From Tetranychus cinnabarinus (lineage: Eukaryota; Arthropoda; Arachnida; Trombidiformes; Tetranychidae): 64,000 nt of DNA. Of this stretch, positions 12,801 through 23,720 are shown in pieces. The DNA lies in NCBI GenBank assembly GCA_022266195.1, contig WHVY01000002.1:15453001-15517000 (forward strand), given 5' to 3'. The notes below the pieces were generated by a model that had not been told where the DNA came from, made no database searches, and saw only the letters and a program-made list of their open reading frames with translations. The position numbers and the translations under genes were made by a program. The stretch's first letter is position 1; every line of letters starts with the position of its first letter.

Positions 12801-15800
12801 AACCTTTTCTTTTCAATTTAACATCTTTTTTTATCCTCATCTTCATTAGCTTATTCAATCACTCATCCTCAATGTATCATTTAATTACATTCAACCCAAG
12901 CTTTTGCGAAACACTCGTTAGTCAACCTTTTTTCCTGTCAATCCTTTACTCGTCACTTTACCCTTGAAAATCAAAGTAAACTTTGTCCATCAACATTTCA
13001 ACATTTTCCTCTTTTCCATCTTCTAGTCACTTTTCATTACCATTTCAAACCATTCAACTCGGAATATTTCAGTTACAAATTTATTATCTTTCAACATTCT
13101 ATTCTGGCTTCCTATTTTCTTCCATTTCGCCATAAATTCCTGCCAATCTCTCAAATTTCTCACCACTTTATCATCTCGATTCTCGAAAAGTGTTCAATGT
13201 CTTGCAGGCTTTTACTCATCTCATTTCTTCTCCCCTTTATCATTCCAATCATGTTATTCTATTTCCCATTACCCTGGTTAATAGAATCAAATTTCAGGAT
13301 TATTCTGTGTTCTAATTTTCTTATTAAAATTATCTAACCTCTATCAGCCTAAGTTCAACCATTTATCAACAAAAAAATAATCCAAGCCTTGCTGAAATGC
13401 ATGTTAAAGCGACTCTCTTCATCATCCAACTATCATTAAAATAGCAAAAAAAAAGTGTCGCACAATGAATCAATATGCACATCATGAGTCTATCACGTTG
13501 TCCTAAATTTTCGTCAATTTTTCTTAACAATCGTAAATTAGCTAAATTACCATTAACTGCGTCTGTGGATATCAAGATTAACAGTAAAATATCATTTCAA
13601 TTGAGCAAAATTTGTTCATTCCAATCAACTCTATTCACTTCTCTTGATCCTTTTTCCTTCTTTATCTCCATCTCTTCTACATCGTCTACTGCCTTCAAGC
13701 AATAGTCTCTATCACTATCTGTCTCATTATCTCTCTAATATAATCAAATTTTCATTAACTTTTACATACATAAAGCGTTCTTGCCTCTCCTTCAATCCCA
13801 ACCTCGTTCAATCCGTACAAACTCGTTCTGGATGATTTTATTTCATCTTTTTTTTATTATTAATCAAACTTGACGCCGCAAGCAAAGGATTACAGTTGAA
13901 CTGAGCACGCAATAAGTATCATGTATACGTTACTTTACAAATCATCTTCATTTCTTCTTCTTCTTCTTCTTCTTCATCAAGAGTTCGTATATTTATATCT
14001 ACATTAAATATGTGTACATATAAATATACATGATATATCATAACATCCTCTTAGGGCTTACCTTAATACATCGATCACATTCTTCATTTCAACATGTTTT
14101 CACATTCTGTGAGATGTAACTCTTTTTTTCTTCTTCTCCTGTTTTCTCAATCTCTTTTATTGCTGTAACAGTTATCATGATAATAATTATACTGGTTTCT
14201 GTAATAATAACAAAACTGACACATGATGCTGATTAATATTTCAAAAGCCACTAACAGTTGAACATTAAAAACTCTCAGCTGATTCTTTTTCATTCCCTTT
14301 TTTCCTTAAACCTTAAGCCATTTAAAATTTGCCTTTTTTTTGTTTTCTTTCAATCATTTTTGCGCCGTTAACATCTAAGGCCTGAAACTAAATTTACTTT
14401 TAACCTTGTTCAATTTTCATCCCTTCATCATTATCATCATTTTCATGATTATGATTAACACTGTGATAAACAGTAATATTGAACATTATCTTGCTCTTAT
14501 TTTGTACCTTTAGTTGGGCAATTAACTTTGCTTTTTTATATTGTTCCACTATTATTAACGATGTTTGCAAATTTTTAAATTGCTGTAACTTTAATTCTTG
14601 CTTCTTATTTTCCATTCCATTGCCGTTTAAATTATTCAAGTTTTCATTGATTCCATTCAACTATTGTTAACTCTCATCAGATAATCTGACAATTGTTTTC
14701 TTCCAAATTTTTCATTCCCTGTGCAAAAGCCATTTTTGTTGTCTATTTGTTTGACTCTCTTTTGTTGGTCCATTGTTTTTACTGTTACAATCACCCAGAC
14801 TAATTGTTGATTAGAAGCACTTTAACCTCTCTTAATTTTGTTAGTGATTTGGCCTCAATCTCCCATCGACTGAATCAATCTCGCAAATCTCACGCAATTT
14901 TGTCCATCTCAAGAATCAACGTTTTCTTAAACATTTTCAAACCGTTCTGTTGATGGCGACCTTATCTAAGGTTTCTCTTTCCTTCCACTTTCATTTTAAT
15001 GTCAAAATTAACCGTTATTACAACAATTAAGATATCAAAACCAATTAACGGAGTTTCAACCCAAAATAGAATTGATTAACATTGAAATTTTCCAACTCAA
15101 AACCAGTTTTATTCAAAATTTCTCAGAAAATTATTGCACTTTATAAATATCTCATTGATTTATCCGATAATCATTACTTGGAACGAAAAAAAATGAAATG
15201 ATTCTTAATCGAATGTTATTTTCAAATCATAATCATGATTCAAGATGAAATTTCCTCTCATCTTAAAGTTAACAGTTTACCGATTCCCACCTCTTAAGCC
15301 TGACTAAGTTAATGCCAAAAAAATAAAAAGTACAAACTCATTTTAATTTCATTTTTGTCAGAACAATCACAATTAGAATTGATTTTCATGATCGATCGTT
15401 TGTGCATTTATATTGTCATTTATCAAGGAATCACTTTTATTCACAACCAAAAAGTGTAATGATGAGAACGATGTTTCTGGTTACTTTAATGATTCAATTT
15501 TACCATTTCATTTCTATCTAGCTTATCATGTTTGCTAATTGTTGTTAATCAATAAATAACAAAAGTGTTGTCTCGCTCACCTGAGGTGTGGCTGTATAGT
15601 TGATTGATATTGAAAAGCAAGGCCTTGTTAGTGACAGGTTGAGCATAAAGCAAATATGCAAACGCACATTCATCTTAACATGATTAGTTAAATAATCTCG
15701 AGAAATATCTCCACTTCTTTACTGCTTTACCTTCCAGTCTTGATTAACCATCCTAATTATTATCATTATGCTCGTCATTTGCTCAGGTAATCATCACTTT

Positions 15801-18800
15801 TCTACTCCTTAACTCTATCATTACTGCCATTATTTACTTTATATTATCTATCTAATCCCTTCTCACCCCAATTCCCAATTCATCTTCTCACAATTTCTCG
15901 ACTTTCAGGGAAAATCTCAACCAAAATCTATTTTCACTGTTAAAGTGTAAAAATTAAAATCTATTTCTTTTTATTCTTGCTCTTAATCAACCTTTTTTTC
16001 ATCCATTAATGACAATCTCGGCCTGAATTGAAAGCATTTAATCCATTCCTAGCTTGATTGTTGGTTTGAAATTATTTATCTTTTCATTATCTAGATTCAT
16101 TTGAATTTGATTGAAACTTGTTTCAGATAAACACTTTTTTCACACTTGATTACCTTCAGTTGTGTTGTACACCTTTAAAACACCATTACCTGTTCACCTG
16201 GTCATTATCAACCCATAAATATGTTTACCACTAAAATTTGATCTAATTAAATTTATGGCTCATTTAATTACTCTTTACAATTCAATGTCTTTCTGATCAT
16301 GTTTTGTTTTCATTTTCACTTCCATTGACTTTCGACATTTTCCCAGTTTTACTTTTTCGATGCACTTTTTTTAAGGTCAGTTGTGTCTCTTAGGATCCAT
16401 TTTTCTCGAGTTATCCTTTCATTTTCTTATTATACGTTTATTCATCATTTATCTTGATTATAATTAGACTTTACCTGAGGTTTTGGCTGCTCAATTTATC
16501 CAACTAATTCAATGGTTCCAATACTTGAAACTAATCTGCTTTAATCTCTATCATTAATTTGAAACATTTCCAACTTAATTGCAAATGGTTGAAATAAAAA
16601 TGTAGATTGACAATAAAATTCATTATATCTATCAAGTTAAAACCATTTTAAAGTCGCAACAAATAATGATGACTCAAATTTACTTTAATAGTTAAGCTAA
16701 TTCATTTGCACCCAAATTCAATGGTTACCATCTTATTGCTCATCAAGTTGTTTCACTTGTCCTCTCATTAGTTTTGAACATTTCCCTCATCATCATCAAA
16801 TGACTTTTTAAAATTGAAATTAATCATTAATTTTCTGTTTTACTTGTTTTCCCCACAATTTAGGTCATTGTACAATAGGTAAACCATCAGGAGAGCAAGA
16901 ACCCAGAGGAGTTTCTGTTAATCGATGTAAAGCTTGCTGGTTAAAGATCTGTTTGGAAAAGTTTATTCTTGATTCAGAAACTAGGATTGCAATTGATAAA
17001 TATTATGCTCCCAAATTTTTGGATTCAGCTGATTCACCGACGTCAAATGATGCAATTCCAGGTGGAGGAAGTGTTGATGAAGGATCTGAGGGTAATACAG
17101 TTAATAGTGAGGAAGGAGGTGAAGCTCGGTTAACTGGAAAGTCGGGTGTTGGTGAAGGTGATGGTGAAACCGGAAAATCCTTACAATCCGCTCCTTGTGA
17201 TCGAATTGAAACAAATGGCTGTGATACTACAATATCGCCACCACCGCTACCTTTTCCTCAGCGTAAAAGGAAACCCAAAAATGAACTTGCAACTTCATTA
17301 TCCTCATCATCAACCTCATCTTCATCACCGTCATCCTCATCTTCTACTTCAATTAATCATATGAATACTAAAAATACACCGACTACAGGTGAAAGCATTC
17401 CACTTTCAACCAGTCAGAGCGGAAACCATAGTCGAAATAAAGAGAAGCACCATCAATCGCAATATCATTCTTTGTCTTCTTCTTCTCATCATACTGATAA
17501 TCGATCCCGGGAATCATTATCTTTTGGCCACCCATCGACTGGTCATCTTTTGACTGAACCTTTATGTTTAACCACTTCTGGACGCCGGTCTGATCTCTTT
17601 TCATCTGGTGTCATTGGTAATCAATCTTGCACTCCTCGCTCATCTTCATCCACATTCGCTTCTGATAAACATTTAGGATTAACACCATTAGGCCCTCGTT
17701 ATCCTTGGAGTCATCGGAGGAAAGACGATTATGAACTAACCAGCCCACTGACAACCCAAACATCTCAGAATAATTTAATCCATCGAGGAAATGACGATGA
17801 TCTCAATGACCTTTATCATGTTGATTATAGTCTTAACTCTCCTGATTTGGTTCTTGGTGGATCATTTGGAAGTGTTAGTCATTTCATTAAAGACATGAGT
17901 GGAGATGCTGATGTAGATGGTAACTTCATGGTCATGGGATCACCTTCATCACCGCCACCACCTGCAGCTCGATGCGGTAAATGTAGCTACTGTTTGCCAA
18001 CAATTGATGAAAAGGCTAATGTAGTTGTTGTCAAGGAAAACTGTGGACCTGTTCGCTGTCGTCTAGCAGAGATAATGTCCAAGTCCAATCAAAGTTTATC
18101 CAACAACAAAGGCGTTGGCGATGAAAACGGAGGTGGAGCAACACTGGTTACATCAACAGCAATAACAGCCACGAGTACGACGCAAGAAAATGAAGGCAAT
18201 CCAATTGGAGGTGATTCAAAGCACAATAATAAGCGACCTGTGAGCACCACATCAGAAGGAGATGAAGATATTGTTGATGAAGATTATTGTCATGGTTCAA
18301 GCCATGCTAGTAAAGGTAATCAATGAGTTAATGAATGAATAACATGTCACTTTTTAAAAGATTATCGTCATCAAAATATCTTGAAATGTTTTAAAGAAAC
18401 CTTAATCTATTCCCATTAACTTCATGGGGTAGATGCGAATTGATAGCCCAATCTCTGATGGAAGGTTCTTTAAATGAAAATTCTTGATTTGACCAAAGTA
18501 ACCATTTTATTGTACGATTAATCAAAATACACTAAAAATTTTCTTTTATATTTTCCAGGCCAAGGAGAGGAAACCGTGCATTCATCAACTCCAATATCAA
18601 GCTTAGTTAATGTCAATAATACCAACAACCGACGGAACCGAAAGGATAGAAGAGGACACTCAAAAGTTGGAGGTGGTGGTGGCGATGGTGGAGGAGACAA
18701 GGAGGAGAGTGAAAGTGATATTGGTAGTCAAGAAGGCATGATTAATGGCGATGAAAATCTTGATCAAGAAAGTCGAGAGTCAAATAGAGATGGATACAGA

Positions 18801-19079
18801 AAACGTTTCGTTTCAGGTGATGATGATGATCAAGGTGTTTCAATGCGATTTCATGGTAGCCGATCATCTAAAAGCAACAAATCTGTTATGTTTAATAAGC
18901 CTTACAAGAAACTTCTAATCAACGAGCATTTTGTTAATTCATCGTTAATCAATAACCAAGCCAGTAATAGTAACAATCACAGTAATCTATTATCAACCAG
19001 AGATCTGGCTGGATCTGTTATAAGTCCAGATTCAAATTTTTTAAGTGAAATTTTAAACGCCAATTCACCTTTCCTATGA
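9825..19079 (+). CDS. Nuclear-receptor-like Cys4 zinc-finger protein, four exons
   Basis: Exons 9825-10611, 12055-12219, 16864-18315 and 18559-19079 all join in phase 1 and give 974 residues. Joins 2-3 and 3-4 are well supported; exon 1 to 2 rests on matching phase (AAAAG|GT to TTAG|GA) and is less sure. Exon 1 has acidic runs, EALDLS, a basic LKKRK nuclear-signal-like stretch and Gln/His-rich tracts. Residues about 274-342 resemble a nuclear-receptor DNA-binding domain: C-x2-C-x17-C-x2-C-x15-C-x5-C-x18-C-x2-C, with CEPCSKFMKR at the P-box and CKACWLKICLEKF at the end of finger 2. Both loops are longer than usual (13 and 9). No ligand-binding domain is seen. A second cysteine group (RCGKCSYC ... 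CGPVRC, about 17970-18060) lies in a Ser-rich tail. Probably a nuclear DNA-binding protein; I do not recognise the exact gene. Exon 1 could alternatively be a separate 270-residue frame ending at 10637. Confidence 0.72.
12220..16863 (+). other. 4.6-kb intron inside the receptor-like DNA-binding domain
   Basis: Runs from the donor AAAG|GTTGG to the acceptor CACAATTTAG|G and splits the zinc-finger domain between its fifth and sixth cysteines. It is T/C-rich, includes a (TTC)n tract, and carries no gene I can support. Confidence 0.7.
13951..13976 (+). repeat. (TTC)n microsatellite
   Basis: About eight tandem TTC units in the long intron. Confidence 0.85.
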
Positions 19080-20641
19080 AGCAAGAATGTCCTTAAACCA
19101 AGCAACAACAAAACCCAACAAAATTAACTAACACAACATCATTGGAATTATCAAGAAATGGAGAAAATTATTTCATGATAAACGAAACGACCCAAATTAT
19201 ATTGACAAGAAACACAGAGGATATATTAATATATATATATTATAAATACATTATTTGAAATTTAAAAGACAGATTTATCTATTGCCAATGATTCAAATTT
19301 TAAGTTAAAACAATAAACAATTAAGACATTCTTTAATTACTAATATATATATACATTTATAAATATATAAATAAATTTATGTCTGTTTATTGTGTGTCAA
19401 CTGAGCAAATTGTTATAACAGAAATTTAATTTTTGATCAAATCACCAATTTCTGTTATTATTATTACCATTTTAAAAGTTCATCTAATATATTTCTTAAT
19501 TGTTTACTCTTTTAACTTGATTGAATCATTACCATGAATAACTATTTCTATTGCTAATAAGGAAAAAGACAATTTATACATTTCAATTGTTAATCTAAAA
19601 AAATCAAAAACCCGAAACAAACCAAAAGCTAAAGTGAGTTAAATTATAATTTAACAGCAAATGTTTAAAGTCATTTTGCTATTGTTGTTGTTACTATATT
19701 TTGTCAAATCAACAATTGAGATAAATTCCTGGTCTGGAAATTTATCCTGACCATAATTGTTTTGCAGTTAATTAATTGCTTTTACATACAATTGAGCTGT
19801 TTCTTTTCTTTCACATAATCATCTTAATCATCTCAACCTCATCATTAACCTGATGATCATTATCACTTTTCCTATTCCCATGTTGATCAACAGACCCACA
19901 GTTAACTTGATGGACGTTTGATAATTAAAGTTAATCATCAACAGCTCCTCAAACAATTAAATTGGTGAAAACAACTACAGACTGCAAACAAACTGATGCA
20001 AGTTTTTACGTTGAAATTTACCACTCAAGTTTACCACCAAATTTATACTAATTTACACTCTTCATTTTATCATCCTAATCATCATCTTGACCATTCTTAA
20101 CATGAAATGTTTCTCTTAAAGAGTAGGAACAATTTAGTGTAATAATGAATACACAAAAACAAAAGAGACTCTTGAATGCAGTTGCTATTATTTTTTTTTG
20201 ATTGCCTCGAAACTGCGTAAACTCAATTTTTAAATTAATCCACTGATTAACCTAATGATATGCTGTTAACCATTACTAATGTAACAGCCAAGTTGATTCT
20301 AATCGTGAGACTTATTATACTACTTTTTTCTAACAGAATCAGAACATAATCAGAAGAAGAATCAAATAATTATTCTCATGATTTTGTGATTTTTCCTCTC
20401 AAAGAGAGGACAAAATTTTCTCAAAATATCTTTTTCTTTCCCTTTTGTCTTTCACACTTTTCTTGTCATCATTTTCAAAATTCACCTTTGCCTTCCCTAA
20501 TTCATGACGATAAGGATGAATCAATTTTATGTTCACTAATTTAAAAATTAAACTACAACGACTGATCAGGATGCTACAGTAAAATGATTACGAATAAATA
20601 AAATTGATGAGCAAAAGTCAAATCTGTTAATGTTTCATATT
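19080..20641. other. 3' flanks of two converging genes
   Basis: AT-rich, with TATATA runs near 19230 and 19345 and several AATAAA signals. It separates the receptor-like gene (+) from MsrB copy 2 (-). Nothing coding is seen. Confidence 0.5.
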
Positions 20642-21154
20642 TTATGTATTTTTCTTGAATTTCAATGAAGCAGAGTTGATACAATAACGGACTCCAGTAG
20701 GCTTTGGTCCATCGTTGAAAACATGACCAAGGTGGGCATTACATTTGGCACAAGTTACCTCGGTACGTACCATACCAAGGGATTTATCAACTGTCAGCTT
20801 TACTTTAGTTTTATCGATGACATCAAAAAAGGCAGGCCAACCACATCCAGAGTCGTATTTGGTATTTGATGAGAATAATTCAGATTCACAAATTAAGCAG
20901 GCATACATTCCATTGTCCTTTAATTTCAAATATTCGCCAGTAAATGCCCTTTCAGTAGCCGCTTCTTGAGTCACTCTGTACTGGATATCGGTTAGCCGAG
21001 ATTTCAGCGATTCCTTATCAACCTTGAATTTAGGTTCACCACTTCCACCTTGAGAGTCACCCATATTGTTAATTCCTTTAGATGTTGACAAATAACGATA
21101 GACTTTGAATGAATTGCACCGAAACAAATTAATTAACCCAACCCTAGAAATCAT
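20642..21154 (-). CDS. MsrB: Methionine-R-sulfoxide reductase MsrB, copy 2
   Basis: 170 residues, intronless, in inverted orientation to copy 1. All zinc cysteines (86, 89, 135, 138), Cys104 and catalytic Cys158 are kept, so it should be active. I count eight differences from copy 1: A5V, A37G, E42K, D66A, M69R, P70A, D147N and K169N. Around 67-73 this copy reads TERAFTG and copy 1 TEMPFTG; each departs from the family's TERPFTG at a different place. D147N lies in the conserved HVFDDGP. The frame is open to 21181 only from a TTG; ATG 21154 matches copy 1. The 3' flank shares CATCCTGATCAGT with copy 1. It lies 446 bp downstream of TRMT6 on the same strand. Confidence 0.95.
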   Translation of the reverse strand: MISRVGLINLFRCNSFKVYRYLSTSKGINNMGDSQGGSGEPKFKVDKESLKSRLTDIQYRVTQEAATERAFTGEYLKLKDNGMYACLICESELFSSNTKYDSGCGWPAFFDVIDKTKVKLTVDKSLGMVRTEVTCAKCNAHLGHVFNDGPKPTGVRYCINSASLKFKKNT

Positions 21155-21600
21155 GGAAAATTCAATGTTTTGATAATTCAAATAAAATATTTGTTAAATT
21201 AATTATTCAAACGAATTATTGAGATTGCATATTTATTTAGAGTATAAAACATAAACATGATAAAAAGCGTACTGTCAAACATCTAATGTCACTCTCTCAA
21301 AATATCACAGAGTCATGGTAACGAAATAAACAATTTCGTTTAATTCAGTTTTTTGATGAATACGTTTTGAGAGGAGTTTAATTATGTTTTTAATTCAGTA
21401 TTTGTCTTTGCGTATGCAAATTGTCTATTGAGGGTCAAAAATCAAAAAATTAAATTTATTTTTTTTACAAAATAAGATTCGTAGAAAAGCTATTTCCCCG
21501 AAATATTATAGAAAAATAGCTCAAATGCTAATCCCACGAAGTGACATTATTAAAGGTTTGACAGCAGTAAAAGTAAAAGTGGCACCTATTTTCGTAGATG
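21155..21600. other. MsrB-TRMT6 spacer
   Basis: MsrB copy 2 promoter region and TRMT6 3' end. No gene seen. Confidence 0.5.
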
Positions 21601-22923
21601 TCATTGGAAGTCAACTTTGATTCCGGTTAAAAGATAACCTCCAGATCCTGACATATTCATTTCAGGCCTTGTCCGTGAATCCAAAACTTGATAATTTCTA
21701 AACCAAGTCTCAGTTATTCTAGAATTTATTGCTATACCTTTTAAACTTTGATAACAGGATATCAAAGGGTCAATGGAGAGACTGAAAACAGCAAACGGTT
21801 GGGCAATTCCTAGAAATCGTATTAAAAAAGTTAATATATTGGTTGGGTCATGATTACGAGTAACAATTAACAATCCATCCATGTCTTTGTTTTTTAGAGC
21901 ATCCATTGCTCTGTTTTCCTCTTTAATACGAGTTGCTTTTCTTTTTGTCTTTTCGTCTAGTCTCTGCTTTTTAAATTCAGGTTCATCTACATTGGAACTC
22001 TCATCCACTTCCTTTGATTCGATAGGAGTTATGTCTTCTTTAGTTTCAATCTCGGTATCTAGCTCATCTTTAGGTTTTTCATCGTTATCGAATTCCCATT
22101 TGTAAAGTTTTTTTATATTTATTGCCGACAGACATCTATCAATAACCGCAGGACTTAAATTCAATGCATCAACTGATTGTCTCCAACTCGAAACAGGAGC
22201 ATCATCTAAATAAATTTGGATACATTCACCAAAGTCTCTAGCAGCAGAAGAAGTGAACATTGAACTATGACCAGCTAGTCGGTCAATTATTGCAGCTGTT
22301 AATAATCCCATATTGGTATCAACTACCATGAATTTGGCTCCAGAACGAACATTACATGCAGTCAACATTTGAGCCAATGAGTCTATTCGTAAATTATTGA
22401 TTTTCATCGGCCCTTGTGAATAATACATTTCAGTCAGTAAAGTTGGATTTGGCTTAAGCACTCTGATTAAATTTGAATACTTGGCTTGTTTTTTCTTCAA
22501 ATATTTCTCTTGAGAAAAAACATTTCTTTCTTTAAAAGTATTGCTATTCTCAACTAAAGTCCTTATGATAACATCACCAGACGTTCCTTGATTTTTCAGT
22601 GACTCAATATCATCTCTGTCTAGCTTTTGCGCCAGCCCGTCATCATTTATTGAACGATTATCCTTTGATTCATCATCAACATTTAACTCAGTGAAAGTGA
22701 AGCTAACATCAAGAATTTCACGCAGCTGTTCTTGAGTAAGACCAGCATGTTTTAACGTTCGGGTACTTCGATCCAGACGATGAATAGAGTTATATTGAGC
22801 ACCAATAAGAGTTTTCAAATTAATTCGTTCTTTTTTGAAATAAACATCTCCAGTTTCCTCCACTTTAGCCAATCTAAAAACTTTTTTACCCAAAAGTGTC
22901 GTTAAAATCACATAATCTCCCAT
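21601..22923 (-). CDS. Trmt6: tRNA (adenine-58-N1) methyltransferase non-catalytic subunit TRMT6
   Basis: 440 residues from ATG 22923. TRM6 pairs with catalytic TRM61 to make m1A58 in the T-loop of tRNAs, mainly in the nucleus. Family marks in order: GDYVIL near the N-terminus, LDRDDIESLK, the EKYLKKKQAKY region, LRIDSLAQMLTACNVRSG, a degenerate methyltransferase core (FMVVDTNMGLLTAAI), an acidic and Lys-rich linker, then TETWFRNYQVL and the C-terminal MSGSGGYLLTG. Length fits the family (human about 497). Upstream of the ATG the frame stays open for 14 codons to an acceptor at 22965 whose start matches exon 2 of the neighbouring E2F gene (AADTLAEE versus AADILAV), so the protein could be extended if an upstream start is used. 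I chose 22923 because the E2F-like exon 1 is not open. Confidence 0.93.
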   Translation of the reverse strand: MGDYVILTTLLGKKVFRLAKVEETGDVYFKKERINLKTLIGAQYNSIHRLDRSTRTLKHAGLTQEQLREILDVSFTFTELNVDDESKDNRSINDDGLAQKLDRDDIESLKNQGTSGDVIIRTLVENSNTFKERNVFSQEKYLKKKQAKYSNLIRVLKPNPTLLTEMYYSQGPMKINNLRIDSLAQMLTACNVRSGAKFMVVDTNMGLLTAAIIDRLAGHSSMFTSSAARDFGECIQIYLDDAPVSSWRQSVDALNLSPAVIDRCLSAINIKKLYKWEFDNDEKPKDELDTEIETKEDITPIESKEVDESSNVDEPEFKKQRLDEKTKRKATRIKEENRAMDALKNKDMDGLLIVTRNHDPTNILTFLIRFLGIAQPFAVFSLSIDPLISCYQSLKGIAINSRITETWFRNYQVLDSRTRPEMNMSGSGGYLLTGIKVDFQ

Positions 22924-23345
22924 CTTGATAGTATCAAGATTTTCTTCAGCTAAGGTGTCAGCAGCCTAATTAGACGTTTAGATAGTTTAATGAGAGAATT
23001 ATCAATTAGAACAATATATAACAAATCAAATAGACCAAATTATATTTACCATTTTCAAATCTAGAAGACCGCTTATCGTATTTTATAGTCAAAAGTCTTA
23101 AGCTTTTTTATGCCAAGTACTGATTTCATTAACAAAATTATTAAACTCGCATATGTTTTAACGAATGAAAAAGTAGAGAAGAGATAAACTAAATATAAAA
23201 TTTATATTATAAAGCAAAATTTTATGAGATTGTTGGAAAACGTGACAACAAAAATTGAATTTTGCGAATTAAACACCACCGGTAGGCGTGGTTTTGTGCC
23301 ATCATATGGAGGCTACCAATATATCGATGTTGATTTCAATATTTA
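22924..23345 (-). promoter_or_regulatory. E2F-derived promoter, exon 1 and acceptor in front of TRMT6
   Basis: On the minus strand, 23319-23331 has half of the CGATATATCGAT palindrome found before E2F genes, followed by the ACCACGCCT box. Positions 23154-23050 match E2F exon 1 with start-codon damage, an internal deletion and stops, ending in the same ..AAAATG|GTAAAT donor. Positions 22965-22924 match the first codons of E2F exon 2 after an intact TAG acceptor. The simplest reading is that TRMT6 is transcribed from a duplicated E2F promoter with a non-coding first exon. Confidence 0.75.
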
Positions 23346-23720
23346 GGTAAAGTAAAAAATGTATTCACAGTTTGTGAATCGCAACTTTGCTGATTTAAAA
23401 AAATAAATCAGAATATCAGTTTTCAATCATTCCACCGAAAATTATTCCACCGAGGAAATATTTGAAATAATATTGATCAGTTTTCAACATTTTCTTTGTA
23501 TTTAAATATATATTAGGCATGTACATAGAGATAGCTCAAATTGATGTCAGCTTTTTGCTTTGTTGGTGCTTGATTATACAAATGTTATATTTATAAATGG
23601 ATGTGCATGAGGTATGCTTATGTATTTAAATTTAAGGTGTCAAGTGTAATCTTGAATGTTTATCAGGCTTTTTTAGTTGGCTAATATAAACGTTATTTCT
23701 AAATTTCATCATTACAACAA
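23346..23720. other. E2F copy A 3' flank
   Basis: Matches, in inverse orientation, the flank downstream of E2F copy B (58842-59350). It represents the empty site, TTTAAATACATAAGC on the minus strand, for the foldback element present at 58940-59225. No gene seen. Confidence 0.7.

Noticed and set aside
12367..12849. 160-codon frame with apparent membrane segments
   Set aside because: Lies in the T/C-rich long intron of the receptor-like gene; the hydrophobicity is a composition effect.
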